A stretch of 44,048 bases of DNA from Gammaproteobacteria bacterium (GCA_022823405.1 JAJDXD010000051.1:1-44048); one strand, 5' to 3'. Counted from the first letter of the stretch, positions 33,805 through 43,272 are shown. The notes: generated by a model not told the origin, from the letters alone. Numbers and translations are program-made.

Positions 33805-34449
33805 ATGAAACCAATTGGGGTGTTTGGCGGAACATTTGATCCGATTCATATCGGACACATCTATCCAATTCTTGATGTATGTGAAATTACTGGGATCGAT
33901 GAGGTTCGCTACATTCCCAATGCGCGCCCCGGGCATCGTCCCACGCCGCGTACTGACCCGAATCATCGCTGGAAAATGACGGTTTTGGCTCTGGAAGAGT
34001 ATCCGCAACTGGTTGCAGATGATCGGGAGATTAAACGGCCAGGAAAGTCTTTCATGGTACCGACACTTCGCTCCCTGCGTACAGAAAATCCTTTTCGTCC
34101 GTTGTGTCTGATTCTGGGTATGGATGCCTTTTTGCAGATCAGGCACTGGTACTGGTGGGCAGACGTGTTAAGGTTGGCGAATATTATTGTTATGAATCGG
34201 CCTGGTGCGAAGATTCCCAATGTACTCCCCGTTTGGTGGGAGCAGGCTCTTCAGACTCAGAACAGGATACTTTATGAGCGTCTTGCGGGAAATATCGTAC
34301 AGCTTGACGTTTCATTAATTGATGTGTCAGCGACTCGGCTCAGGGTGAGTATGTCACGTGGGGATGAGAGTCCCGAGGGATTACCCGAATCAGTCGCTCA
34401 ATACATTGCTCAGCATCAAATCTACACTGCTCAAGGAGTTGCTGCCTAG
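33805..34449 (+). CDS. nadD: Nicotinate-mononucleotide adenylyltransferase
   Basis: A 214-aa enzyme of NAD synthesis adenylylating nicotinate mononucleotide. The nucleotidyltransferase motif GGTFDPIHIGH lies at 8-18. Family residues YIPNARPGHRP, LILGMDAFLQIRHWYWW and the C-terminal DVSATRLR (the (I/V)SxTxxR motif) are present. It is followed without a gap by rsfS, the common nadD-rsfS pairing. Length is typical. Confidence 0.96.
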   Translation: MKPIGVFGGTFDPIHIGHIYPILDVCEITGIDEVRYIPNARPGHRPTPRTDPNHRWKMTVLALEEYPQLVADDREIKRPGKSFMVPTLRSLRTENPFRPLCLILGMDAFLQIRHWYWWADVLRLANIIVMNRPGAKIPNVLPVWWEQALQTQNRILYERLAGNIVQLDVSLIDVSATRLRVSMSRGDESPEGLPESVAQYIAQHQIYTAQGVAA

Positions 34450-34815
34450 TTGGAGTCCGATCAAATTCTGCAGCCGATTGTTGATTCAATTGAAGAGGCA
34501 AAAGGACTGAACGTTCAGATTCTCGATGTTCGGGAACTGACTGACGTAACCGACCACATGGTCGTAGTTTCTGGCACGTCTGTTCGACATGTCAAATCTA
34601 TAATGAAGACAGTCGTTGAGCGATTGACGGATTTGGGTTGCAAGCCAAATGGTGTAGAGGGTGAGCAACACTCACAGTGGATTCTACTTGACTACAGCAG
34701 TGTTATTCTCCACGTGATGTTGGCAGAGACACGCGAATTTTACGATCTTGAAAGACTCTGGGACCGCACCTTAAAAAATTCGATTAACGCGCTGGACGAA
34801 AAGGCGTTGGGTTGA
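34450..34815 (+). CDS. rsfS: Ribosomal silencing factor RsfS
   Basis: A 121-aa protein of the RsfS/Iojap family that binds L14 of the large ribosomal subunit and blocks subunit joining when nutrients are scarce. Key stretches are VDSIEEAKGLNVQILDVRELTD, DHMVVVSGTSVRHVKSI, EGEQHSQWILLDYSSVILHVM and FYDLERLW, the last a strong signature. The TTG at 34450 directly follows the nadD stop; AAGGAG at 34433-34438 is 11 nt upstream. rlmH, which normally comes next, is absent. Confidence 0.95.
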   Translation: MESDQILQPIVDSIEEAKGLNVQILDVRELTDVTDHMVVVSGTSVRHVKSIMKTVVERLTDLGCKPNGVEGEQHSQWILLDYSSVILHVMLAETREFYDLERLWDRTLKNSINALDEKALG

Positions 34816-34850
34816 ATTTCGAGAAATTGGACCGACCTTGGTAACTGGCC

Positions 34851-35519
34851 GTGGCACTGAAAGCCCCTCGGGTGTTTCTGGCGTCTAGCTCACCGCAGCG
34901 ATATCGCTTGCTGCAGGCAATGGAGTTGGATTTTTCAGTCATATCTCCTGATATTGATGAAACTCCCAAGAACGATGAAAATCCAAGTGATTATGTCTTG
35001 CGTCTTGCAGTGCAAAAATCGGCTGAAGCGGTACGGATTGCGCCTCAATCTTCGTTGGAAAGAATTTTTGTTGGTGCAGATACTTGTGTCAGTATTGATG
35101 AACACAAGCTCGGGAAACCAGAAAATCTGTTGGAAGCCCGTCAAATGCTGGAGCAGTTATCCGGTGAAATTCATCAAGTTTACTCAGCTGTTTCGGTGAC
35201 CAATTGTCGAATTACACGATGCGTGGTTGCTGTCAGTGAGGTTGAATTTAATCATTTGTCTGAGACCCAAATCCAGTCGTATCTGGCAAGCGGAGAATCT
35301 GAAAACCGAGCGGGTGCCTATGCCATTCAAGGGCGGGCCGTAGCATTCATTAATAGGGTTGTTGGATCGTTAACATCGGTTATCGGAATGCCGGTCAAAG
35401 AAACTGCAGAATTGCTTGAACTTGCAGGTGTTTCTGTCCCGTCGTACGCAAGCGTTGCAGGAAATGTACTTGCCGAGTTTCAGTTCGAGCACTGTTGGCC
35501 AGATGATTACTACATCTGA
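34851..35519 (+). CDS. maf: Maf-family nucleoside triphosphate pyrophosphatase
   Basis: A 222-aa house-cleaning enzyme that hydrolyses dTTP/UTP (YhdE branch) or m7GTP (YceF branch). The signature ASSSPQRYRLL near the N-terminus replaces the usual SSSPRR. GADTCVSIDEHKLGKPENLLEARQML and ENRAGAYAIQGRA follow with the catalytic aspartate region. The ENRAGAYAIQGRA stretch and the yhdP neighbourhood favour the YhdE (dTTP/UTP) branch. The start is GTG at 34851. It follows rsfS by 35 bp. The RNase G gene that usually links maf to yhdP is missing. Confidence 0.92.
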   Translation: MALKAPRVFLASSSPQRYRLLQAMELDFSVISPDIDETPKNDENPSDYVLRLAVQKSAEAVRIAPQSSLERIFVGADTCVSIDEHKLGKPENLLEARQMLEQLSGEIHQVYSAVSVTNCRITRCVVAVSEVEFNHLSETQIQSYLASGESENRAGAYAIQGRAVAFINRVVGSLTSVIGMPVKETAELLELAGVSVPSYASVAGNVLAEFQFEHCWPDDYYI

Positions 35520-35590
35520 ATGAGTTAAGGAAAAAAGAAGTTCTCTGATCCAACTTCCGGGTCACTTTCCCAGATCAGGCAAAGCAATTT

Positions 35591-38500
35591 ATGTTAATTA
35601 AGCTATTCAGAATAGGAAGTCGTATTCTTGCCTGGTTGAGTGCTGTAGTGTTTTTGTTGATACTGTTCGCAGTACTGCTTCTGACTAATCTGAATTCATT
35701 TACCCCTTCGTTAATTGAATATGTAGCAGCCACACAGGGTACAGATCTGAAACTTGGATTTGTTCGTGCTGGCTGGGTTGACCAGAATGCGGTCATCAGA
35801 ATCGATGAGTTGGAAATTGAACGAGAAACACATAAGGAGTTAATAGAACTGAAAGCTGATCAGGTTGAAGTTCAGATTTCTCTGCCATGGTTTGGACAGA
35901 ACTGGGAAATTAGAAAATTCGAAATTGTCAGACCTAAGGTCGCGACGCATCGGTTTGAAACAAAAGACACTCGGCCAATCCAAACTCAGTTCGATTTCAA
36001 CAACGCTGGCATGTTACCGGCGGGGTTGGGGTTTTTGTCATCAGTGAGGCAAATTGATGTCGAAGATGGTGAATACGAGTTCAGGTTTGACAGAAGTGCT
36101 AATCCGGTCGACTTCACAGGTGGATTCTCAGTCGAAGGGCAAAGTGCCCAGGATTTGAGCTTTGTGTCCGTCAATATGACGTCAAATGAGCATTCTGAAA
36201 TGCTTGTTACCTTGAATATTGCTAAATCCAAACGAGAGAATGGTGAGGAAGCAACCGATTTAGAACTCATCGCAAAGTCAGCTGAAATAGCTCGACTGGC
36301 ACCGATTTTTGGCAATATACCCAGAATCTCAGCACTTAACCTAGCTAGCCTTGATACCAGAATCAATGCTAATGCTGATGCACACTGGACTGGTAATGAA
36401 CTTGGATCGATTAACTTTTCCCTTGAAGCAATTGATCCACGTCTGAATGGGACAATAGTTGATACAAATGGTTTGAATTTCACGGCAGATGGCAGGATGA
36501 ATTTCGATAGTTCTGGCACTCCGCGTGTTGATGTTGACTTCGCATTGGAATCACTGGATTTAAGAGCTGCCCTAGATCAGATTCCAGGAGCATTTACTCC
36601 AAAATTCTATAAACATGCAAATGAACGAATCGACTCCTTTTGGTTAACTGAGATGCGGGGTAAATTCAGTGGTACACCAGATGACTTTCGTAAGCAAGGA
36701 GATTGGCAGTTAGAAGCTGATGCGAAACTTAAAAACATCACTTATAGGTTCGGTGAGAAGTGGCCAGCCCTAAAAAATGGAGCAGGCACCATTAATGTGA
36801 GCGGCAAAAGCGTTGTCGTAACCGGCTCTCACGGATCAATTTACGGGCACCCGCTTGAGAGTTTGGAAGCAGGAATCGAAAATATAGCAATTGCCGATCC
36901 CATCATGAAAGTTGGTGCCAGAATCGACTTACCTCTCAAAGTTGCAACTGACCTGTTTGGTAAGGATGGCATTGTATCACCTGGCAAATTGAACTGGATT
37001 GCTGGTGGCGAGGGCGAAGGTAAGGTCTTTGTGGCCATTGATGTTCCACTAAGGAGAGGGAAAGAGTTTGATGTGGTAGGAGATATTAAATTCGTTGACG
37101 CTGAATTGGCAACTTCTTTTGGTATTGATGTAACAAACACTACGGGTGAACTGATATTTGGCCGGTATGGTATTACCTCTGGCGATGTATCTGGAAAGAT
37201 GCTAGGCGGTTCATTCAATTCCCAGTTTACAGGCTCGGGCACCACCGGAAACTTTACCGCTACAGGACAAGCCTCGGGTCTGGCAAAGCCAGATGCTTTG
37301 GATGTAATTTTGGGAAAATCGGCTGCCAGTCGACTATCCGGCAAGCTGGATTGGAAAGCGGATTTTGTATTTGCTTCTGACCGAAATGAAATCAATATTT
37401 CATCTTCGCTTCATGATGTCATTTCAACGTTGCCTGAACCAGTACGTAAAGGTGCAGGCATTGATATGCCTCTAAATATCGGGATACAAACAAAGGGAAA
37501 AAAAGAACGAAATATTGACGTGAGTTTGGGCCCGGCCGCAAAAGCATCTCTTGTGGCGACTCTAAAAGATCAAAAATGGAGAACAAAAACCGGAACAGTT
37601 TCAGTGGGACTTCCGCTGCCAAAAGGAACGGGCACAACCGGGGTCATTGCTTCTGTAGATGGACCGCAATCTACTCTTCCCATCGGGGAAGGCGCACCGG
37701 GAATCGTTTTGACTGTGAATCTCCCGCAACTGGATTATGATGCCTGGTCAAAGATGCGCATAGAGAGTGAAGACCGTGGTGAATTTGAAATGTCCAGCGC
37801 GTTAAACCGTATCGTTATCAAAGCAAACGAACTGACAATTCCAGGCGGGTATGAACTGCGAAATGCAGATGTTGTGGCTGAGAAAAAGCCAACGCATTGG
37901 GAAGTAGAACTTTCATCAGACACACTCACGGGGAATGCTCAATACAAGAGCACAGAATTCATACATGAAGGTGAATCTACTTTTCTGAATATCGATCTTT
38001 CGAAGTGTCACATTGATCCTTCAGGAAAAAAGAAAACGTCTAAACCCACCGACCCAGCTAGACTGCCCAAGATAAAGTTTCGATGTGCGGATACCCGATA
38101 TGGTCAATATCTATTAGGTGCAAGCGCTATCGATGGTCGACCAGAGGCAAAAAGCTGGCACATCTCACGCGCCAGCTTCAATAAGCCACATTTCACACTT
38201 CAGGCGAATGGAGATTGGTATTATGACCAAACTTCCAAACTTGCTTTCAAATTGAACTCATTGGACTTTGGATTAACGCTGGAAGATTTTGGCTATCCCG
38301 ACCGCATTAATCGCGGAAACACAAAACTGTCCGGTGAAATTGAATGGAGTGCTGCACTCACCCGATGGGACACCAAATTAGTGGATGGCAGTGTCGAATT
38401 CAATTCCCGGGCGGGATCGATTTTGAACAAGAGCACTAATGACGATGCCCTTAAACTTATTGGCGCGCTGAATTACGATATTCTTTTCCGAAAGTTTTCT

Positions 38501-38860
38501 CATGACATTACTGATGTTTTGGTTGAAGATGGAATTTTGTACGAGACGATGACAGGTACAGCCAAGTTGGAAAAAGGGGTTTTTGACGTGGAAGGAATAT
38601 TTCTGGAAGGGCCAACGATGTCAATGGTTATGACCGGTACCTCTGACTGGAACACTAGGCAGCATCAAATCACAATGGGAGTAGAACCACAAATCAGAAA
38701 TTCATTAACCACATTGGCCGCGGTGCTGATTAACCCAGTTACGGGTGCTTTGGTTTATGTTGGCGGTAAGCTCGCCGAAGAGATGGATATCAGATTCTCT
38801 TACCGATATGATGTTACCGGGCCATGGGACAATCCTGTAGTCAAACCGAAGGGTTCCTAG
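35591..38860 (+). CDS. yhdP: AsmA-like envelope protein YhdP
   Basis: A 1089-aa protein anchored by one N-terminal transmembrane helix (about 12-36), with a long periplasmic body made largely of repeated beta-strands. YhdP, TamB and YdbH form bridge-like proteins that move phospholipids between the inner and outer membranes. The sequence is low in motifs but shows the YhdP/DUF3971 features: an early WGxNWEIRKFEI-type strand, DLRAALDQIPG, a central FTATGQASGLAKPDAL and a C-terminal AsmA-like end (GTAKLEKGVFDVEGIFLEGPTMSM). Position before nit and tldD agrees with YhdP. It is somewhat shorter than the E. coli protein. No strong ribosome site is seen before ATG 35591. Confidence 0.9.
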   Translation: MLIKLFRIGSRILAWLSAVVFLLILFAVLLLTNLNSFTPSLIEYVAATQGTDLKLGFVRAGWVDQNAVIRIDELEIERETHKELIELKADQVEVQISLPWFGQNWEIRKFEIVRPKVATHRFETKDTRPIQTQFDFNNAGMLPAGLGFLSSVRQIDVEDGEYEFRFDRSANPVDFTGGFSVEGQSAQDLSFVSVNMTSNEHSEMLVTLNIAKSKRENGEEATDLELIAKSAEIARLAPIFGNIPRISALNLASLDTRINANADAHWTGNELGSINFSLEAIDPRLNGTIVDTNGLNFTADGRMNFDSSGTPRVDVDFALESLDLRAALDQIPGAFTPKFYKHANERIDSFWLTEMRGKFSGTPDDFRKQGDWQLEADAKLKNITYRFGEKWPALKNGAGTINVSGKSVVVTGSHGSIYGHPLESLEAGIENIAIADPIMKVGARIDLPLKVATDLFGKDGIVSPGKLNWIAGGEGEGKVFVAIDVPLRRGKEFDVVGDIKFVDAELATSFGIDVTNTTGELIFGRYGITSGDVSGKMLGGSFNSQFTGSGTTGNFTATGQASGLAKPDALDVILGKSAASRLSGKLDWKADFVFASDRNEINISSSLHDVISTLPEPVRKGAGIDMPLNIGIQTKGKKERNIDVSLGPAAKASLVATLKDQKWRTKTGTVSVGLPLPKGTGTTGVIASVDGPQSTLPIGEGAPGIVLTVNLPQLDYDAWSKMRIESEDRGEFEMSSALNRIVIKANELTIPGGYELRNADVVAEKKPTHWEVELSSDTLTGNAQYKSTEFIHEGESTFLNIDLSKCHIDPSGKKKTSKPTDPARLPKIKFRCADTRYGQYLLGASAIDGRPEAKSWHISRASFNKPHFTLQANGDWYYDQTSKLAFKLNSLDFGLTLEDFGYPDRINRGNTKLSGEIEWSAALTRWDTKLVDGSVEFNSRAGSILNKSTNDDALKLIGALNYDILFRKFSHDITDVLVEDGILYETMTGTAKLEKGVFDVEGIFLEGPTMSMVMTGTSDWNTRQHQITMGVEPQIRNSLTTLAAVLINPVTGALVYVGGKLAEEMDIRFSYRYDVTGPWDNPVVKPKGS

Positions 38861-38907
38861 TGAACGCGGATGCTTACATTCGTCAATTTCAACCGAACAG
38901 ATGTGTT

Positions 38908-39264
38908 ATGAGTCGACGAATTGAGAGAATCTGTTTATCAGTATTGGCGCTTTGTGCGCTGTCAGGAGTAGCTATTGCAGATATTGAAGTTCAAATAGCA
39001 CACTACGAATGGCCACAAGACTCCTCGGTAGATGATGTTCTTCAAATACCGCAGTTCAGGTCAGCACTTGCTCATTACGATGAATTGGAAAACGCACAGT
39101 TGATCATCCGTTATCCCGGGGGTGACGAGGGCAATTCCTGGGCAGTTGCCCTTCGAAATTCTCTGGTCAGTCTCGGCATCCCACAATCTGACATATTGCT
39201 TGAACCCGCTTCTGGTATACCTGAAACAATTGTCCTTATCGTTGCTGAACTGAGCGATTACTGA
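38908..39264 (+). CDS. Small exported protein of unknown function
   Basis: A 118-aa protein with a clear signal peptide (SRRIERICLSVLALCALSGVAIA, cleavage near residue 24), so a mature periplasmic domain of about 94 residues. A recurrent pattern LIIRYPGGDEGNSWAVALR, SLVSLGIPQSDI and a short beta end (IVLIV) is visible. I recall similar unnamed proteins near nit/yhdP in other gammaproteobacteria but cannot name a domain. The start at ATG 38908 puts the signal peptide at the terminus; a longer frame from 38824 would overlap yhdP. The stop overlaps the nit start (TGATG), so coupling is likely. Confidence 0.75.
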   Translation: MSRRIERICLSVLALCALSGVAIADIEVQIAHYEWPQDSSVDDVLQIPQFRSALAHYDELENAQLIIRYPGGDEGNSWAVALRNSLVSLGIPQSDILLEPASGIPETIVLIVAELSDY

Positions 39265-40064
39265 TGCCGCGAGTTGCTGCGATTCAATTGAATGCTGGGG
39301 CAGACATCAATAAGAATCTCAATTTAACGCGAGATCTGGTTGCTCAGGCGTGTGAAGAAGGTGCAGTTCTGGCTGCTCTACCCGAATGTTTTGCCTTAAT
39401 GGCGGCTGATGATCAGCAGCGGCTTCATTTTGCTGAACCGGAGAGTACGCCCGGGTTAGTACAGAATTTCCTGTCTGATTTAGCAAAGGAAATGGGCATC
39501 TGGATTCTCGCAGCCGGTGTTTTTGTTCGCAGCCGTCAATTGGAAAAGGTTCGAAATGCGAGCTTTCTGTTTGATGATCACGGGACAGGAGTCTGCCGAT
39601 ATGACAAGATCCATCTGTTTAACGTTAACCTACCGAACGGAGAGCGTTATTCAGAATCTCGCTACACGGAACCGGGTACAAAAACCGTGATTCAGGAGAC
39701 GCCTGTTGGTATGTGTGGACTAACCAACTGTTACGACGTCAGATTTCCGTCGCTCTACCAACAACTGGCGGCAAATGGAGCATCCTGGTTTGCAGTTCCA
39801 TCCGCATTTGCCTATACCACTGGCAAGCATCACTGGGAGGTATTACTAAGAGCGCGTGCGATAGAGAATCACGCATACGTTGTTGCGCCTGCGCAGTGGG
39901 GCCACCACCCCGGTGATAGACAAACGTATGGACATTCGATGATTGTTGACCCGTGGGGTGAAATCATTGCATGTCACACCAAAGGCAACGCTGTAATTTA
40001 TGGTGAAATTGAAATCGATCTCGTCAACTCCATTCGCAGACGTTTCATGGATTCACAAAAATGA
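39264..40064 (+). CDS. Nit-family carbon-nitrogen hydrolase (deaminated-glutathione amidase type)
   Basis: A 266-aa nitrilase-superfamily amidase. The catalytic triad is Glu41 in PEC, Lys115 in YDKIHLF and Cys156 in TNCYDVRFP (usual form SVCYDLRFP). The ending WEVLLRARAIENHAYVVAPAQWG is the Nit1/NitB signature. Nit1-type enzymes repair deaminated glutathione, which is the likeliest role but inferred. In gammaproteobacteria this gene often sits between yhdP and tldD, as here. Start and previous stop share one base. Confidence 0.93.
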   Translation: MPRVAAIQLNAGADINKNLNLTRDLVAQACEEGAVLAALPECFALMAADDQQRLHFAEPESTPGLVQNFLSDLAKEMGIWILAAGVFVRSRQLEKVRNASFLFDDHGTGVCRYDKIHLFNVNLPNGERYSESRYTEPGTKTVIQETPVGMCGLTNCYDVRFPSLYQQLAANGASWFAVPSAFAYTTGKHHWEVLLRARAIENHAYVVAPAQWGHHPGDRQTYGHSMIVDPWGEIIACHTKGNAVIYGEIEIDLVNSIRRRFMDSQK

Positions 40065-40184
40065 CCTCTTTCGATGTGAAAGGCAATTGAAATCGCAATT
40101 TTTAAAAGCACATTGAAAATTCGGTTAGCAACGCACCTGTTTGAACGGCCAGTCTTTGTGAGGAGATACGCAGTGAGTTCGCGT

Positions 40185-40193
40185 TGCTATAAT
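40185..40193 (+). promoter_or_regulatory. Extended -10 promoter candidate for tldD-pmbA
   Basis: TGCTATAAT is a perfect extended -10 element (TGnTATAAT) in the 268-bp gap between nit and tldD. It lies about 140 bp upstream of the tldD ATG. The -35 is weak, which extended -10 promoters tolerate. This suggests tldD-pmbA has its own transcription start rather than depending on the yhdP-nit transcript. Confidence 0.45.
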
Positions 40194-40332
40194 CATAAAT
40201 ACTCGTCTTGCAGTTCATTCCGATGCTGTTAACTGCTTTATTTCGTGTTGTTTCCGCTTTCATTACGTCTAGATGACTTGGGATAGTATTGCCAGCGGTT
40301 AATAAGTTGACTCCAGATAGAAGGACCTAGTG

Positions 40333-41781
40333 ATGGAAAATTACATTGAAATCGCCCGCAAAACACTACTTGACCCAGCTGACGTCAGTGATCGAGAGCT
40401 GGATCAACTGTTGGGAAAGATGATCGGTAAATCAATTGATTATGCGGATGTTTACTTTCAGTATTCGAGAAGTGAAAACTGGTCTCTGGAAGAGGGCATC
40501 GTTAAGTCTGGCGCCTATTCGGTGGATAAGGGCGTGGGACTGCGTGCAGTTAGTGGTGAAAAAACAGGCTTTGCCTTTTCTGATGACTTAAGTCTGGGTG
40601 CCTTGACTCACGCAGCTCAGTCAGCTCGCGGGATTGCACAGGGAATCGGTTCAAAAAAATCTGGGCTGTTGGGCAAAGGTAGTACACAGGTTCCAGTGCG
40701 TTACTCAGGGGACAACCCTCTACAGAGTCTTGATGAAAATGCGAAAATATCACTTTTAGGGCGCGTTGAACAGGAGGCGCGCAAGCAGGACCCCCGTGTC
40801 AAGGAAGTGATGGTCAATCTGGCCGGTGAGCATAACGTTATCATGATCGTCGGACACGATGGAACGATCTGTGCTGATGTACGCCCGCTGATCCGTCTGA
40901 ATGTTACGGTTGTTGCAGAACAGAATGGAAGGCGCGAGCGAGGCAGTTTCGGAGGTGGTTCCAGACAGTCTTATGAATTCTTCCAGCAGGATGAACGCGC
41001 GCTGAACTATGCGCGGGAAGCTGTTCGACAGGCTCTCACGAATCTAGAGTCAGTGGACGGTCCAGCTGGAACTATGACGGTTGTACTAGGACCTGGGTGG
41101 CCGGGAATATTGCTTCATGAAGCCATTGGGCATGGGTTGGAAGGCGATTTCAATCGGAAGGGAACATCCGCATTTTCCGGGCGAATTGGTGAGAAGGTAG
41201 CGTCTGATCTGTGTACGATCGTGGACGATGGTACGATCGAAAATCGTAGGGGATCACTCAGTGTTGATGATGAGGGGACTCAATCGCAAAATACTGTGTT
41301 GATTGAAAACGGAATTCTGAAAGGGTACATGCAGGATTTGACCAATGCACGTCTGATGGGACAGTCTCCTACCGGTAACGGTCGTCGTCAGTCGTTCGCG
41401 CATTTGCCGATGCCAAGAATGACAAACACCTACATGTTGTCTGGTGAATCAGAACATGATGAGATTATTGAATCAGTTGACAACGGACTCTATGCAGTTC
41501 AATTTGGTGGAGGTCAGGTCGATATTACCTCGGGGAACTTCGTATTTTCTGCAACTGAAGCCTACAAAATTGAAAATGGCAAAGTAACCCAACCTGTCAA
41601 AGGTGCCACACTCATCGGTAATGGACCAGATGTGTTGACTCGGGTTTCAATGGTTGGAAACAACCTGGAGTTGGACTCCGGCATTGGTACATGCGGTAAA
41701 GATGGACAACTGGTTCCAGTTGGAGTTGGCCAGCCTACGCTACGGTTGGATGAAATAACAGTCGGTGGCGTGGTCGTTTAG
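40333..41781 (+). CDS. tldD: Metalloprotease TldD
   Basis: A 482-aa cytosolic subunit of the TldD/TldE heterodimeric metallopeptidase, which degrades unfolded peptides and matures microcin B17 in E. coli. The zinc-binding motif is LLHEAIGHGLEGD (His262, Glu263, His267), with a further Cys-containing GTCGKDGQ near the end. Other family features are VRPLIRLNVTVVAEQNGRRERG and YMQDLTNARLMGQSPTGNGRRQSF. ATG 40333 is chosen over GTG 40330 because AAGGA at 40321-40325 is at good distance. pmbA (tldE) follows after 13 bp, making a tandem pair. Confidence 0.96.
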   Translation: MENYIEIARKTLLDPADVSDRELDQLLGKMIGKSIDYADVYFQYSRSENWSLEEGIVKSGAYSVDKGVGLRAVSGEKTGFAFSDDLSLGALTHAAQSARGIAQGIGSKKSGLLGKGSTQVPVRYSGDNPLQSLDENAKISLLGRVEQEARKQDPRVKEVMVNLAGEHNVIMIVGHDGTICADVRPLIRLNVTVVAEQNGRRERGSFGGGSRQSYEFFQQDERALNYAREAVRQALTNLESVDGPAGTMTVVLGPGWPGILLHEAIGHGLEGDFNRKGTSAFSGRIGEKVASDLCTIVDDGTIENRRGSLSVDDEGTQSQNTVLIENGILKGYMQDLTNARLMGQSPTGNGRRQSFAHLPMPRMTNTYMLSGESEHDEIIESVDNGLYAVQFGGGQVDITSGNFVFSATEAYKIENGKVTQPVKGATLIGNGPDVLTRVSMVGNNLELDSGIGTCGKDGQLVPVGVGQPTLRLDEITVGGVVV

Positions 41782-41794
41782 GGTTGGTGTAACT

Positions 41795-43147
41795 ATGCAA
41801 GCAAGATCAATCATTCAAGATTCGGGTTCGGCAAATCCTGAACTGGCGAATGCGGTAGTCTATGCCTTGGAATTCGCTAAGCGCATGGGGACAAGTGGGG
41901 CGGTTGCCGGAGTATCTCGAACCTCAGGTTACGATTTAACTGTCAGAATGGGTGAACTTGAAACCATTGAGCACCAGAATGGTGGCGGCCTCGGAATAAC
42001 TGTCTTTATGGGATTACGAAAGGGCAGTAGCTCCACATCAGATTTTGACCGTCAGGCGATAGAAGACACAGTTCGCGCTGCTGCAAGTATCGCAAAATTC
42101 ACTGCAGAAGATTCGTGTAACGGACTGCCACCTAAAGATCGCTTGGTCAATGAGACAGCAGACTTGGAACTCGATTTACCGTGGCAGATCGATCGCGATC
42201 AGGCTCTGGAGATAGCGCTCTCCTGTGAGGAGGCAGCGCTTTCAAGTGACTCGAGAATTGTAAATTCTGAAGGAGCATCAATAGGCACCTCGATTCAGGA
42301 CTCAGCTTTTGGAAACAGCGATGGGTTACTGGTTGCTGGACGAAAATCACGCCACAGCATCGTATGTAGTGTTATTGGTCAAACCGAATCGGGAATGCAG
42401 ACCGATTATTGGTTTAGTGCATCTCGAGACCCAGGAGCACTAGATTCTCCACAATCCATCGGTGCCATGGCAGCACGTCGGACTCTGCGTCGGCTTGATG
42501 CCCGTAAAATCAAGACATGTTCAGTTCCCGTATTGTTTGAGGCACCTACCGCCGGTAGTCTGCTCAAGAACTTTGTTGGTGCAATTAGCGGCGGAGCGCT
42601 GTATCGCAAAGCCAGTTTCCTTCTTGATAGTCTGGGACAGCAGATATTTCCTGAAAAAACCCGTATTCATGAGCAACCACATCTGAAGCGTAGCATTGGT
42701 AGCGCAGTGTGTGATGACGAAGGCGTTGCGACCGAAACTTGTGATATTGTGACGGATGGAGTACTGCAAAAATACCTGCTTTCCAGTTATTCAGCGCGTA
42801 AATTAGGCCTTGAAACAACTGGAAATGCTGGCGGTACATTCAATCTGACCATTGATCCAGGAGACCGGGATTTTGATGAAATGGTAAAGTTGATGAACAA
42901 GGGTTTGTTGGTAACGCATACCATGGGCTTTGGCATCAACCAGGTGACGGGCGACTATTCTCAAGGTGCTAGTGGATTTTGGGTGGAAAATGGAGAGATT
43001 CAATTCCCAGTAGAAGAGGTGACAATCGCGGGAAATTTACGAGACATGTTTCGTTCATTGGTCGAGGTTGGAAAAGATGTCGACTATCGTACAGGAGTTC
43101 GAACAGGCTCGATACTGCTGAGCAATATGGCAGTTGCAGGTGAATGA
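41795..43147 (+). CDS. pmbA: Metalloprotease subunit PmbA/TldE
   Basis: A 450-aa partner of TldD, homologous but without the HExxxH motif, as expected for PmbA. Family features are NGGGLGITVFMGLRKGSSSTSDF, VNSEGASIGTS, the dimer-interface region TAGSLLKNFVGAISGGALYRKASFLLD and GIGTG-like MGFGINQVTGDYSQGASGFWVENGE. The start at ATG 41795 gives the standard length; an earlier frame start (41765) would overlap tldD. In E. coli tldD and pmbA are unlinked, whereas here they are adjacent and probably co-transcribed, matching the equal stoichiometry of the heterodimer. Confidence 0.95.
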   Translation: MQARSIIQDSGSANPELANAVVYALEFAKRMGTSGAVAGVSRTSGYDLTVRMGELETIEHQNGGGLGITVFMGLRKGSSSTSDFDRQAIEDTVRAAASIAKFTAEDSCNGLPPKDRLVNETADLELDLPWQIDRDQALEIALSCEEAALSSDSRIVNSEGASIGTSIQDSAFGNSDGLLVAGRKSRHSIVCSVIGQTESGMQTDYWFSASRDPGALDSPQSIGAMAARRTLRRLDARKIKTCSVPVLFEAPTAGSLLKNFVGAISGGALYRKASFLLDSLGQQIFPEKTRIHEQPHLKRSIGSAVCDDEGVATETCDIVTDGVLQKYLLSSYSARKLGLETTGNAGGTFNLTIDPGDRDFDEMVKLMNKGLLVTHTMGFGINQVTGDYSQGASGFWVENGEIQFPVEEVTIAGNLRDMFRSLVEVGKDVDYRTGVRTGSILLSNMAVAGE

Positions 43148-43189
43148 TCCGAGTCCGAACTATTGTTGCGGAAAAATTCAACTAAGAGG

Positions 43190-43218
43190 TTGAGAGGACT
43201 TCATCATCTATATATAAT
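43190..43218 (+). promoter_or_regulatory. Near-consensus sigma70 promoter upstream of fmdB-aspS
   Basis: TTGAGA at 43190-43195 (five of six matches) is separated by exactly 17 bp from a perfect TATAAT at 43213-43218. Transcription would begin near 43225, about 190 nt before the fmdB start. This is the best-looking promoter I found in the window. A small hairpin (43273-43289) lies in the leader. Confidence 0.6.
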
Positions 43219-43272
43219 TTCCGCGCTAATCTGATAAGGACTCTCCCCCTATCCAATCTAATGTTACAAGAC

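Noticed and set aside
40085..40100. AATTG/CAATT stem followed by T residues after nit
   Set aside because: A five-bp stem that is mostly A-T is too weak to call a terminator.
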